Origin: Candidatus Mediterraneibacter surreyensis
Lineage (GTDB): Bacteria > Bacillota > Clostridia > Lachnospirales > Lachnospiraceae
NCBI GenBank assembly: GCA_019118885.1
Contig: DWYB01000026.1
Location: 23,387 to 87,386, forward strand
Reading direction: 5' to 3'
DNA: 64,000 bases
Part shown: positions 25,670 through 33,874 of the stretch, piece after piece
How positions within the stretch are numbered: the first letter of the stretch is position 1
Layout: each line of letters begins with the position of its first letter
Program-made: the position numbers and the translations under genes
The notes under the pieces: generated by a model
Told to the model about the DNA's origin: nothing
Seen by the model: only the letters and a program-made list of their open reading frames with translations
The model's database searches: none

Positions 25670-26800
25670 ATGGGAAATTACTTGGGAAAAGACATACCAA
25701 AGCTGGGATTCGGACTGATGCGGCTTCCCATGGACGGCGATGTGATAGATCTTGAGAAGACGAAAGAAATGACAGACTGTTTCCTGGAAGCAGGATTCCG
25801 ATACTTTGACACAGCATACGGCTATAATGACGGAGAGTCGGAAAAGGCGGCAAAAGCCGCGCTGGTCGATCGTTACCCGAGGGAGAGTTTCCTGCTTGCC
25901 ACGAAACTGCCTGCATGGGCGGGGGCAAAGAGCAGGGAAGAAGCACAGAGGATGTTCTATACTTCGCTGGAACGGACCGGAGCCGGATATTTTGACTTTT
26001 ACCTGTTACATAATCTGGGCGAGGAGAGAACGCATTTCTTCGATGATTATGGAATATGGGATTTCCTGCAGGAGAAGAAAAAAGAGGGACTGATCCGTCA
26101 TCTCGGCTTTTCCATGCACGACAAAGCCGAGGTGCTTGATCAGATACTGACAGAGCATCCGGAGATGGAGTTCGTTCAGCTGCAGATCAACTATGCGGAC
26201 TGGGATGATCCGTCCGTGGAATCGAGAAAATGTTACGAAGTCGCACGGAAACACGGAAAGCCGGTCATCATTATGGAACCGGTCAAAGGCGGTACTCTGG
26301 CGAATCCTCCGAAAGAGGCGGCAGAGCTTTTTAAATCGGCAGATCCGGATGCCTCACCTTCTTCATGGGCAATACGTTTCGCGGCGTCTCTGGACGGGGT
26401 GATTACTGTGTTATCCGGCATGTCGGATATGCAGCAGATGGAAGACAATATTTCTTATATGAAAGATTTCAGACCGCTTTCTGGAGAAGAACAGAAAGTC
26501 ATTGAAAAGGCAAGAGAAATCTTTAACTCCGTGCCGAAAGTTCCGTGTACTGCCTGTGCATACTGTATGAAAGGATGTCCGAAGCACATAGCAATCTACG
26601 GGACATTTCAGGCAGTGAATATTTATAACATGTATAATGACCTGCCGGGAGCAAAGCACAAATATGAATGGAACACTGCCGGCCACGGCTGGGGCAGGGC
26701 TTCAGAATGTATTCAGTGCGGAAAATGTGAACAGGTCTGTCCGCAGCATATCCATATCAGAGATGAGCTGAAACGGGCGGCAAAGATTCTGGGAAAATAG
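25670..26800 (+). CDS. Aldo/keto reductase with C-terminal ferredoxin-like domain
   Basis: 376 residues. The N-terminal TIM barrel carries the AKR catalytic set: Asp47 and Tyr52 in FDTAYGYND, Lys in LLATKLPAW and His in YLLHNL. The C-terminal part (from about 285) has two cysteine clusters, CTACAYCMKGCP and CIQCGKCEQVCP, predicted to bind two [4Fe-4S] centres. Such AKR-ferredoxin fusions are common in anaerobes and may use ferredoxin instead of NADPH. Substrate unknown. It lies 57 bp before the AmmeMemoRadiSam genes and may share their transcript. Confidence 0.92.
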   Translation: MGNYLGKDIPKLGFGLMRLPMDGDVIDLEKTKEMTDCFLEAGFRYFDTAYGYNDGESEKAAKAALVDRYPRESFLLATKLPAWAGAKSREEAQRMFYTSLERTGAGYFDFYLLHNLGEERTHFFDDYGIWDFLQEKKKEGLIRHLGFSMHDKAEVLDQILTEHPEMEFVQLQINYADWDDPSVESRKCYEVARKHGKPVIIMEPVKGGTLANPPKEAAELFKSADPDASPSSWAIRFAASLDGVITVLSGMSDMQQMEDNISYMKDFRPLSGEEQKVIEKAREIFNSVPKVPCTACAYCMKGCPKHIAIYGTFQAVNIYNMYNDLPGAKHKYEWNTAGHGWGRASECIQCGKCEQVCPQHIHIRDELKRAAKILGK

Positions 26801-26857
26801 GAAACATATCAAAAATCCGGCGCCGCCTGCGGGCCGGAAGAGAAAGGAGAGGTTCTT

Positions 26858-28246
26858 GTGTCAGTGAAAGGTGCAGTGATGGTTCCCCATCCGCCGCTGA
26901 TCGTACCGGAGATTGGGCACGGAGAGGAACGCAAGATACAGGCTACGATAGATTCCTATCATCGTGCCGCGCAGAAGATTGCGGAGTGGAGGCCGGATAC
27001 AGTTGTTGTAATCTCACCTCATTCCGTGATGTATGCGGATTATTTTCACATTTCGCCGGGCAGCGGGGCAAAGGGAAACTTTGCCCGGTTCCGTGCGCCT
27101 CAGGTGAAATTTCAGGCGGATTATGACACGGAGTTCGTGGAAATGCTCTGCCGGGAGACAGAGGCAAGGGACATCCCTGCCGGGACATTGGGAGAACGGG
27201 ATAAAAGTCTGGATCACGGAACAATGGTTCCTCTCTATTTTCTGGATCAGTATGATACAGATTATAAGCTGGTGCGCATTGGTCTGTCAGGACTGCCGCT
27301 GACGAAACATTACGAGTTGGGACAGTGTATCAAAAAGGCTGCAGAGCTGCTGGAGCGGGATGTGGTGGTCATCGGAAGCGGCGATCTGTCTCACAAGTTA
27401 AAGGAAGACGGACCATATGGATTTCAGAAAGAAGGATCAGAGTATGACGAGCGGATCATGGATGTGATGGGAAGGGCCGCGTTCGGAGAATTGTTTGACT
27501 TCTCAGAGAATTTCTGTGAGAAAGCAGCAGAGTGCGGTCACCGGTCGTTTACGATCATGGCAGGAGCCCTTGACGGTCTTGCGGTAAAGACAGAGAAACT
27601 GTCTCATGAGGGCACGTTCGGCGTCGGGTACGGTGTGTGTATTTACGAAGTGACGGGCAAAGATGCGGACCGGTTTTTTCTGGAAGAATACCGCCAAAGA
27701 GAAGAAGAAAAAGCAAGAAAGAGGAAAAACGCCGAGGATCCGTTTGTACGGCTGGCAAGAAAAACGATTGAGACATATGTGGAAACAGGCGAGAAAATCA
27801 GAGTACCGGAAGGACTGCCGGAGGAGATGTATTCCCGCCGGGCGGGAGTGTTCGTATCACTGAAAGAGGATGGCCGGCTCAGAGGATGTATCGGGACGAT
27901 CGCGCCGGCCCGCGGCAGCATAGCAGAAGAGATCATAGAGAATGCCATCAGTGCAGCTACAAAAGATCCAAGATTCCATGCGGTAGAGCCGGAGGAACTT
28001 GAACGGCTTGTGTACAGTGTGGATGTACTGGGAGATACGGAGAAGATCAGTTCGCCGGAAGAACTGGATGTGAAGCGTTACGGGGTCATTGTGAGCAGAG
28101 GATACAGACGGGGACTTCTTCTGCCGAATCTTGAAGGCGTGGACACAGTGGAGGAACAGATCGAGATTGCAAGACAGAAGGCAGGGATTCCTGAAGATGC
28201 GGAGGATATCACTCTGGAGCGCTTTGAGGTGGTGAGACATTATTGA
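26858..28246 (+). CDS. AmmeMemoRadiSam proteins B and A fused (MEMO/LigB-like + AMMECR1)
   Basis: 462 residues. Residues 1-265 are a MEMO1/LigB-like domain with candidate metal ligands in VPHPPLIVPE, SPHSVMYADYFHI and GSGDLSHKL. Residues 285-462 are an AMMECR1 domain, including VFVSLKEDGRLRGCIGTIAP. The two proteins are usually separate. It starts with GTG after AAAGGAGAGG, and the final TGA overlaps the TTG start of the radical SAM gene. The three families co-occur widely in bacteria and archaea, but the reaction they carry out together is, to my knowledge, not firmly established. Confidence 0.93.
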   Translation: MSVKGAVMVPHPPLIVPEIGHGEERKIQATIDSYHRAAQKIAEWRPDTVVVISPHSVMYADYFHISPGSGAKGNFARFRAPQVKFQADYDTEFVEMLCRETEARDIPAGTLGERDKSLDHGTMVPLYFLDQYDTDYKLVRIGLSGLPLTKHYELGQCIKKAAELLERDVVVIGSGDLSHKLKEDGPYGFQKEGSEYDERIMDVMGRAAFGELFDFSENFCEKAAECGHRSFTIMAGALDGLAVKTEKLSHEGTFGVGYGVCIYEVTGKDADRFFLEEYRQREEEKARKRKNAEDPFVRLARKTIETYVETGEKIRVPEGLPEEMYSRRAGVFVSLKEDGRLRGCIGTIAPARGSIAEEIIENAISAATKDPRFHAVEPEELERLVYSVDVLGDTEKISSPEELDVKRYGVIVSRGYRRGLLLPNLEGVDTVEEQIEIARQKAGIPEDAEDITLERFEVVRHY

Positions 28247-29115
28247 AGACAGAAATCAGCCGCAGCAATGGCGCGGAAAATACGAGTACGGCAGCCATCT
28301 GTCCGGTCTGCCCGCACCACTGCAGATTAACGGACGGACAGTATGGCAGATGCAAAGCGAGAAAGAATGACAAAGGAAAAATCATCTGCGATAATTACGG
28401 AAAAGTGACAGCTCTTGCGCTGGATCCGATTGAGAAAAAGCCGTTGAGGCATTTCTTCCCGGGAAGACTGATATTGTCTGTAGGAAGTTACGGCTGCAAT
28501 CTGTCCTGTCCGTTCTGTCAGAATTATGAGATTTCCATGATAAGACCGGAAAATACCGGCTGGCGAATGATGCAGCCGGAGGAACTTGCAGATCTGGCGG
28601 AAGACTGCCGCGACAGAGGGAATATCGGCGTGGCGTTTACCTACAATGAGCCGCTGGCGGGATATGAGTTCGTCCGGGATACTGCCCGTCTTGTACATGA
28701 GCGCGGGATGAAAAACGTACTGGTCACCAACGGGACGGCGGAGATCCCTGTATTGGAAGAAATCCTGCCCTATATTGACGCCATGAACATTGATCTGAAA
28801 GGATTTACAGAGGAGTATTACCATAAACTGGGTGGCAGTCTTGAGACGGTGAAGATTTTTATCCGGCGTGCCGCGGAGCGATGTCATGTGGAACTGACGA
28901 CCCTTATTGTGCCGGGAGAGAATGACTCTGTGGAGGAGATGGAGCAGGAGGCAGAATGGATCGCATCCGTGAGTCCCGAAATCGTGCTCCATGTGACAAG
29001 ATTTTTCCCGAGATACCGGATGACGGACCGGAAGGCTACGGATGTGAAAGAAGTATACCGGCTTCGGGATGCGGCAGGAAAGTATCTGAAATATGTATAT
29101 ACGGGAAACTGCTGA
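28243..29115 (+). CDS. amrS: AmmeMemoRadiSam system radical SAM enzyme
   Basis: 290 residues. The radical SAM triad C85-C89-C92 lies in GCNLSCPFCQNYE. An N-terminal cysteine group (C20, C23, C27, C37) looks like a second metal site. IGVAFTYNEPLAGYEF and MNIDLKGFTEEYYHKLGG are markers of the AmrS/PflA-like group. It starts with TTG overlapping the previous stop, with GAGGTGG upstream, so translation is coupled to the MEMO-AMMECR1 fusion. Substrate unknown. Confidence 0.93.
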   Translation: MKTEISRSNGAENTSTAAICPVCPHHCRLTDGQYGRCKARKNDKGKIICDNYGKVTALALDPIEKKPLRHFFPGRLILSVGSYGCNLSCPFCQNYEISMIRPENTGWRMMQPEELADLAEDCRDRGNIGVAFTYNEPLAGYEFVRDTARLVHERGMKNVLVTNGTAEIPVLEEILPYIDAMNIDLKGFTEEYYHKLGGSLETVKIFIRRAAERCHVELTTLIVPGENDSVEEMEQEAEWIASVSPEIVLHVTRFFPRYRMTDRKATDVKEVYRLRDAAGKYLKYVYTGNC

Positions 29116-29133
29116 ATGAAGACACATCTAAAC

Positions 29134-29164
29134 AAGCGCAGAAGAGTTTTTATCTTCTGCGCTT
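29134..29164. terminator. Bidirectional terminator between amrS and the PHP gene
   Basis: AAGCGCAGAAGA (29134-29145) pairs with TCTTCTGCGCTT (29153-29164) between convergent genes. The stem covers the last codons of the PHP gene. Confidence 0.8.
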
Positions 29165-29872
29165 TGTCAGTGCATTGAGTATAACGGGTATTTCTCTTGA
29201 TTCTGCATAAAGCCGGTACTCCGGTTCATGGATATCCTCAAGATAATGGGCGTCGGAACAGCAGATCACATTGCATTTTTCAAAATACGGATGCTCCCGC
29301 CTGACTCGGTGCAGATTTTTAAAATCATGGAATTCTGCACAGGAAAATGTACTTCCGGGCGGGACGAAACCTAAGTTGGAGATCAGGCTTGTGGAGGATT
29401 TATCTACATGGGCCGGATAGGCGATACCGTGACAGGAGCCCGCCAGAGAAAATACGTCATCAAAAGCGATAGATGTCGCATTAATGAGCAGATTGTCTAC
29501 AGTACCGATTATTTCATCTTTCTTGTTCATGACCTGCTGTTTCCCGAAAATATCTTCCCGGTTTCGGATCGGCAGCAGTCTCTCATGCACAAGCGTGTCA
29601 AATACAAGGGCGTCTTCCAGTTCAGGAAACAGACAGATCACATGGACCTCTTCCTGCGTTGTAAGTTCCATGCCGGGGATTACAGTCACGCCGTACTTTT
29701 CCCCGTGGTACATGGCGGCAGGGCAGTTCCTGCAGGAATTGTGATCTGTGAGAGCGATCACATCAAGCCCTTTGACTGCCGCCATCCCGACGATGTTGGC
29801 AGGCGTCATGTCATCGTCCCCGCAGGGGGAGAGGCAGGAGTGGATATGCAGGTCATAATAGAGCGGGATCAT
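29150..29872 (-). CDS. PHP-domain phosphoesterase
   Basis: 240 residues of the PHP superfamily of metal-dependent phosphoesterases. Metal-site histidines are at YDLHIHSCLSPCGDDD (His8, His10), then ALTDHNSCRN, and CSDAHYLEDI near the C-terminus. It is the last gene of the leftward operon with a sensory-type hydrogenase, coupled by ATGA to the DRTGG gene. The natural substrate is unknown; a nucleotide or other phosphorylated signal is possible in this signalling context (inference). Confidence 0.88.
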   Translation of the reverse strand: MIPLYYDLHIHSCLSPCGDDDMTPANIVGMAAVKGLDVIALTDHNSCRNCPAAMYHGEKYGVTVIPGMELTTQEEVHVICLFPELEDALVFDTLVHERLLPIRNREDIFGKQQVMNKKDEIIGTVDNLLINATSIAFDDVFSLAGSCHGIAYPAHVDKSSTSLISNLGFVPPGSTFSCAEFHDFKNLHRVRREHPYFEKCNVICCSDAHYLEDIHEPEYRLYAESREIPVILNALTKRRR

Positions 29873-30201
29873 GACACACCTGCTTCGTAGATTTCAAGGC
29901 CGATGTCAAATATGGGAAGTTTTGTTGAGAGTATGGCGATTCCTTCCTCTTCCGCCTTCGCCAGGGTTCCCTCGTCCATCCCGATGCCTTCCGCAAGGAC
30001 GATGCAGGCCACATCTGCAAGAGCTGCCACAGCCAGAGTGTTCTTATTCCCCATAACAGTTACCCAGACGCTGTCGGAGGGAGCTTTTCCCATGGCGATG
30101 CTCAAGAGATCGCAGCAGAATACTTTTGATATTTCACGGTCCGGATTTCCTTTGACCAGGACTTTACATTCCGGCAGTTCCAGCAGGGTATTTAATTTCA
30201 T
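29869..30201 (-). CDS. DRTGG-domain protein (second copy)
   Basis: 110 residues with the DRTGG-like alpha/beta fold: VKGNPDREISKVFCCDLLS, then TVMGNKNTLAVAALADVACI and GIAILSTKLPIFDIGLEIYE. DRTGG domains occur beside CBS domains and in phosphotransacetylases and probably bind a small ligand. A related protein opens the same operon at 32137-32481. AGGAGAAGAAAAGAT precedes the ATG. Paired occurrence beside hydrogenase-like genes suggests a sensing or scaffold role; no catalysis is evident. Confidence 0.8.
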   Translation of the reverse strand: MKLNTLLELPECKVLVKGNPDREISKVFCCDLLSIAMGKAPSDSVWVTVMGNKNTLAVAALADVACIVLAEGIGMDEGTLAKAEEEGIAILSTKLPIFDIGLEIYEAGVS

Positions 30202-30255
30202 ATCTTTTCTTCTCCTTTTGTTCTTCTGAATTTTTTGATAATTGGTCAGACTCTG

Positions 30256-31665
30256 TCACGACCGGCGAAGATTGCCCGGTACACCAAACGAGGCAAGCTC
30301 CGTGGTCAGCTCCCTGATGTATTTGGAGAGCATCTCGTCCTCCTCCCCGGACAATGAGCTGCCCGCATTTTTTCCCTGGGTCAGTTCTTCAATCTTATGC
30401 GAGAGATCCGCGATGTTCGCGCGCAGGACATAGATACAGTCATTTGGAGTTGCCTCGCCACGGACAATGTCTTCCGCCAGTGTCTGGCAGGTGGGAGCTC
30501 CGCAGGAACCGCAGTCAAGGCCGGGAAATCTGGCAGTCAGATTCTCTACATCGCTCATCATCTTCAGACTTTCCTTAAATGTATTTCCAAGACGGAAGAC
30601 CGGCTCATATTCTACGTTGTCCGCCCAGTACATATTCTGAATTTCAGGGTTATCTTCCAGATGGTTTTTGGACACAGGCTGATATTTTGTCAGACGTTTT
30701 GTCTTTGTCATAGCTATATATGCGTTCTCAACTGTGAGGGTACCGCCTACACAGCCGCCGTTGCAGGCATTTAGCTCAACAAAGGTAAGACCGTGCAGCT
30801 TCTCGTCTTCCAGTTCTTCAAGCACTCTTAAGATATTTACGATGCCGTCTGCCGCAAGGTAGCTGTCGGCGAGAAGTCCGCCTGCTTCTCCGCCTGCATT
30901 GCTCCAGCCGATACCGATGCGCCCGGAGTGGGAGAGAGGCTTAAGCTGGCTCTCGTCATGCTTCATGTGTGGGAGAAGAAGGGGATATACATCCTTGATC
31001 GCCACTACATTGTCGATATTGCTCTTCTCGATCCCGAGGGGAGATTTTGCATATGAGACTTTGGAAGGACAGGGGGAGATGAAGATGATCCCGATCTCTT
31101 CCGGTTTCAGCCCGGTCTTTTTCATTGCCCGAGCACGCGCAATCTCCGCCGCTACCTCTACCGGAGCCTTGATGGGAAGAAGCCGGGAGATGAGCGCGGG
31201 GAATTTTACCCGGATCAGCCGGATAACGGACGGACAGGCGGAACTGATAAAGGGTGCCTCGTCCATATGCTGCTTGATGTATTCCCTGGAGGCCTCGGAC
31301 ACCAGCTCCGCTGCGGCGCTGACTTCATAGACGTCGTCAAACCCAAGTTTCAGCAGAGCATTCAGGACAATATCTACGTTTGTCAGGTTATTATACTGGG
31401 CATAGAGCGAAGGCGCCGGAAGGGCTACCGTATATTTGAAATTATTGATCACGGAGAGCGGGTCGTAGACAGGAATCTTGGCGTGATGCGGGCAGTAGCG
31501 GATGCACCGGCCGCAGTCGATACAGAACTTGTCTATGATATGCGCTTTTCCGTTATGTACCCGGATTGCCTGGGTGGGGCAGTATTTGATGCAGTTGATG
31601 CATCCCTGGCAGGCGGATTCCCGAAGGCGCACGGAACGCATGAATTTATTATTGTCCACAGGCAC
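30256..31665 (-). CDS. Sensory-type [FeFe] hydrogenase-like protein (group D-like, no PAS)
   Basis: 469 residues. An N-terminal 2x[4Fe-4S] ferredoxin (CQGCINCIKYCP, CIDCGRCIRYCP) precedes an H-cluster domain with atypical loops: SSACPS (141-146), ISPCPSK and NACNGGCVGG. In textbook enzymes loop 1 is TSCCPxW and its first Cys relays protons; here that position is Ala143. The C-terminal CGSCGAPTCQTLAEDIVRGE (near 400) is a further Fe-S domain. These traits match putative H2-sensing hydrogenases of the HydS kind. GTG start at 31665 (or 31659). It sits with RsbW-like, DRTGG and PHP genes and diverges from the bifurcating hydrogenase operon. Confidence 0.9.
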   Translation of the reverse strand: MPVDNNKFMRSVRLRESACQGCINCIKYCPTQAIRVHNGKAHIIDKFCIDCGRCIRYCPHHAKIPVYDPLSVINNFKYTVALPAPSLYAQYNNLTNVDIVLNALLKLGFDDVYEVSAAAELVSEASREYIKQHMDEAPFISSACPSVIRLIRVKFPALISRLLPIKAPVEVAAEIARARAMKKTGLKPEEIGIIFISPCPSKVSYAKSPLGIEKSNIDNVVAIKDVYPLLLPHMKHDESQLKPLSHSGRIGIGWSNAGGEAGGLLADSYLAADGIVNILRVLEELEDEKLHGLTFVELNACNGGCVGGTLTVENAYIAMTKTKRLTKYQPVSKNHLEDNPEIQNMYWADNVEYEPVFRLGNTFKESLKMMSDVENLTARFPGLDCGSCGAPTCQTLAEDIVRGEATPNDCIYVLRANIADLSHKIEELTQGKNAGSSLSGEEDEMLSKYIRELTTELASFGVPGNLRRS

Positions 31666-31710
31666 TTTCTCCTTTCTTCAGATCTCTTATTCTGATTTTA
31701 CGTGATCAGT

Positions 31711-32136
31711 TTATTGTAGATTCACTTTCATGGTAATAGTGGTTCCCTGTCCTACTACGGTATCGATCTGCATTTCATCGGAATAACGCTTCATATTCGG
31801 AAGGCCCATTCCGGCTCCGAATCCAAGTGAGCGGACTTCCTCGCGGGCGGTGGAGTAACCTTCCTGCATGGCTCTGTCGATATCCGGGATTCCCGGACCT
31901 TTGTCCGCGAGTACCATCGTGATATCCGTATCCGAGATGGTGACCGTGATCGTGCCGCCGTCTGCGTGGATCACCATATTGATCTCACCTTCATACATGG
32001 CGATGGCAGTCCTTCGGATGGCATCGCTGCCGACTCCCAGCATCTTCAGTTTGTTTTTGACAGAACTGCTGGCCTCACCTGCACGGGTGAAATCATTGCC
32101 GTCAATAATATAAGTAAAGATAAGCTGATCTCCCAT
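31711..32136 (-). CDS. RsbW/anti-sigma-like GHKL ATPase
   Basis: 141 residues, a lone ATP-binding domain of the anti-sigma-factor kinase kind. N-box AMYEGEINMVIHA, G1 DKGPGIPDID and G2 GAGMGLPNMKRYSDEM are present; no transmembrane or dimerisation part exists. In known partner switches such proteins phosphorylate an anti-anti-sigma factor and bind a sigma factor. Neither partner is seen in the operon. A PP2C/SpoIIE phosphatase at 50238-51413 could be the opposing enzyme (inference). The ATG is adjacent to the DRTGG stop. Confidence 0.88.
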   Translation of the reverse strand: MGDQLIFTYIIDGNDFTRAGEASSSVKNKLKMLGVGSDAIRRTAIAMYEGEINMVIHADGGTITVTISDTDITMVLADKGPGIPDIDRAMQEGYSTAREEVRSLGFGAGMGLPNMKRYSDEMQIDTVVGQGTTITMKVNLQ

Positions 32137-32481
32137 TCAGGCACCTCCCCGCAGTCCGTTTTCATAGAGGATGCCGCAGGCGGTGAACATAAAGTGCTCC
32201 GTCGCGAGAACAGCGATGGACTTGCCTCTTGCCAGGGCCAGCATGTTCTCATCCGGCATCTTGCCGCGTACAAAAATAATGCAGCATATATCCAGCATCT
32301 CCGCCGTACGTACCACCTGAGGATTACAAAGTCCGGTGATGAGTACGGAACATTTCCCGCAGTAAGCCAGGACATCACTCATCATATCGGCTGAAAAAAC
32401 GAATTGTACATCCAGATCGCCAAGCTCCTCTCCGTAGAGAAATTTGGCATCAAGGACTTTCTGCATTTCTCTGATTGTCAT
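32137..32481 (-). CDS. DRTGG-domain protein (first copy)
   Basis: 114 residues, a DRTGG-like fold (VQFVFSADMMSDVLAYCGKC, then LITGLCNPQVVRTAEMLDIC and IAVLATEHFMFTACGILYE). It is the first gene of the leftward operon, with AGGAGGACTT before the ATG. It differs clearly from the second copy at 29869 (for example four extra Cys), so the two may have distinct ligands. Function unknown. Confidence 0.8.
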   Translation of the reverse strand: MTIREMQKVLDAKFLYGEELGDLDVQFVFSADMMSDVLAYCGKCSVLITGLCNPQVVRTAEMLDICCIIFVRGKMPDENMLALARGKSIAVLATEHFMFTACGILYENGLRGGA

Positions 32482-32525
32482 AAGTCCTCCTCAAAGAATA
32501 AAATCGAACATTTTCCGTCTCAGTC

Positions 32526-32554
32526 AGTATAACATCCGTATATTTAAAAAGCAA
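32526..32554 (-). promoter_or_regulatory. Possible promoter of the leftward hydrogenase-signalling operon
   Basis: On the minus strand TTGCTT (32549-32554), 17-bp spacer and TATACT (32526-32531), 45 bp before the DRTGG start. The -35 box is weak, suggesting dependence on an activator. Confidence 0.45.
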
Positions 32555-32665
32555 TAATTGTATAAACATCAAAACATAAAAGAAGCTATTGTATAAATAT
32601 TCGGAAAAATAATATATATTTATATTATGTACAAAATTTTCATACTTTTTAAGTGGCATATTGGG

Positions 32666-32679
32666 ATATCATATGATAT
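32666..32679. promoter_or_regulatory. Perfect palindrome in the divergent hydrogenase promoter region
   Basis: ATATCATATGATAT is a 14-bp perfect palindrome, 54 bp upstream of hndA. It overlaps the spacer of a weak candidate promoter (GTGGCA at 32653, TATGAT at 32677). I looked for the Rex motif TTGTTAA-N4-TTAACAA in 32482-32732 and saw none, so a different regulator is implied if it is an operator. Confidence 0.5.
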
Positions 32680-32732
32680 GATTGTCTTAATGAGCACAAA
32701 ACTGTTACTAATACAGAATTGGAGGTTGAAGA

Positions 32733-33227
32733 ATGGCAGCAAAGAAAGGAACTGTTCCGTTTTCCGGAACGAAAGAGCAGGAGGAGGCTCTGACGAAAGC
32801 GATCAATGAGCTGAAAAGCGAAAAGGGCGCTCTCATGCCTATCCTGCAAAAGGCACAGGACATATATGGATATCTTCCTTATGAAGTCCAGAAGATGATT
32901 TCAGACCAGACGGGAATTCCCATGGAAAAGATTTACGGCGTCACTACGTTTTATTCCCAGTTCACGCTGAATCCAAAAGGAAAATACAGGATTTCCGTCT
33001 GTCTTGGCACGGCGTGTTACGTGAAAGGCTCCGGGGACATTTACAATGCACTGATGGAGAAGCTGGGCATTGTAGGCGGAGAGTGCACGCCGGACGGCAA
33101 ATTTTCTCTGGATGCATGCCGCTGCGTAGGGGCCTGCGGACTCGCACCGGTTATGATGATCAACGATGAAGTTTACGGACGTCTCACAGTGGACGACATA
33201 GACGGCATCCTGGCGAAGTACGAATAG
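32733..33227 (+). CDS. hndA: Bifurcating hydrogenase subunit, NuoE-like (HydC/HndA)
   Basis: 164 residues. A NuoE-type thioredoxin-like [2Fe-2S] protein, cysteines in VCLGTACYVKG and DACRCVGACGLAP. The N-terminal helical part (LMPILQKAQDIYGYLP) is normal for NuoE. It is the first gene of the NADH/ferredoxin-linked [FeFe] hydrogenase operon and passes electrons to the NuoF-like flavoprotein. AATTGGAGG precedes the ATG. Confidence 0.93.
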   Translation: MAAKKGTVPFSGTKEQEEALTKAINELKSEKGALMPILQKAQDIYGYLPYEVQKMISDQTGIPMEKIYGVTTFYSQFTLNPKGKYRISVCLGTACYVKGSGDIYNALMEKLGIVGGECTPDGKFSLDACRCVGACGLAPVMMINDEVYGRLTVDDIDGILAKYE

Positions 33228-33230
33228 TCC

Positions 33231-33791
33231 ATGATGCCGGAAATATCTCTGAATATTCTGGATGTGGCGGAGAATTCCGTGCGTGCACGCGCATCTCTGA
33301 TCGAGATCGCCGTATCTGTACAGCCAAAGGAAGATACGCTGTCCGTTACTATAACAGACAACGGATGCGGGATGTCGGCGGATCAGGTGAAACGCGCACA
33401 GGATCCGTTCTTTACGACGAGAACGACACGGATCGTAGGCCTGGGCCTTCCGTTTTTCAAGCAGGCGGCGGAATGTACGGGAGGAAGCTTCCAGATTGAT
33501 TCAGAAAAAGGAAAGGGAACGACAGTGAGCGCGGTATTCGTATTATCACATATTGACAGAATGCCGCTGGGCGATATCAGTTCTACCATACATACTCTGA
33601 TCGTCTTTAATGAACAGATAGACTTTAAATATACTTATGAATACGAAGATAAGAGTTTTACGCTTGATACCCGGGAAATGAGAGAAATGCTGGGCGATGA
33701 GATCTCATTTATGGAACCCGAGGTATCTCTGTTTATCTGGGAGTATCTGGATAATAACAAGAATGAGACAGATGGTGGAGCTGAAATATAA
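33231..33791 (+). CDS. Kinase-like GHKL ATPase of the hydrogenase operon
   Basis: 186 residues. N-box LNILDVAENSVRARA, G1 TDNGCGMSADQ, F/G2 DPFFTTRTTRIVGLGLPFFK. There is no phosphoacceptor His domain, so it is an isolated ATPase with a C-terminal extension (IHTLIVFNEQIDFKYTYEYE). It lies 3 bp after hndA; start at either of two adjacent ATGs, probably by coupling. Such ATPases recur inside clostridial hydrogenase operons, and their role is unclear. Confidence 0.85.
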   Translation: MMPEISLNILDVAENSVRARASLIEIAVSVQPKEDTLSVTITDNGCGMSADQVKRAQDPFFTTRTTRIVGLGLPFFKQAAECTGGSFQIDSEKGKGTTVSAVFVLSHIDRMPLGDISSTIHTLIVFNEQIDFKYTYEYEDKSFTLDTREMREMLGDEISFMEPEVSLFIWEYLDNNKNETDGGAEI

Positions 33792-33874
33792 GACAATGTA
33801 ACAATGTGACAATGTAACAGTTCAGCCCGCGCCATTCGCAAAGCTGCACTGTTGTACAGAAATGGAGGAATCAT

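Noticed and set aside
28327-29127. 266-codon frame antisense to the radical SAM gene
   Set aside because: No motif or ribosome site, and the plus-strand gene carries the CX3CX2C signature.
33793-33825. Short ACAATGT tandem repeats as a CRISPR or VNTR
   Set aside because: Only three imperfect units of about 9 bp without spacers; too small to be an array.
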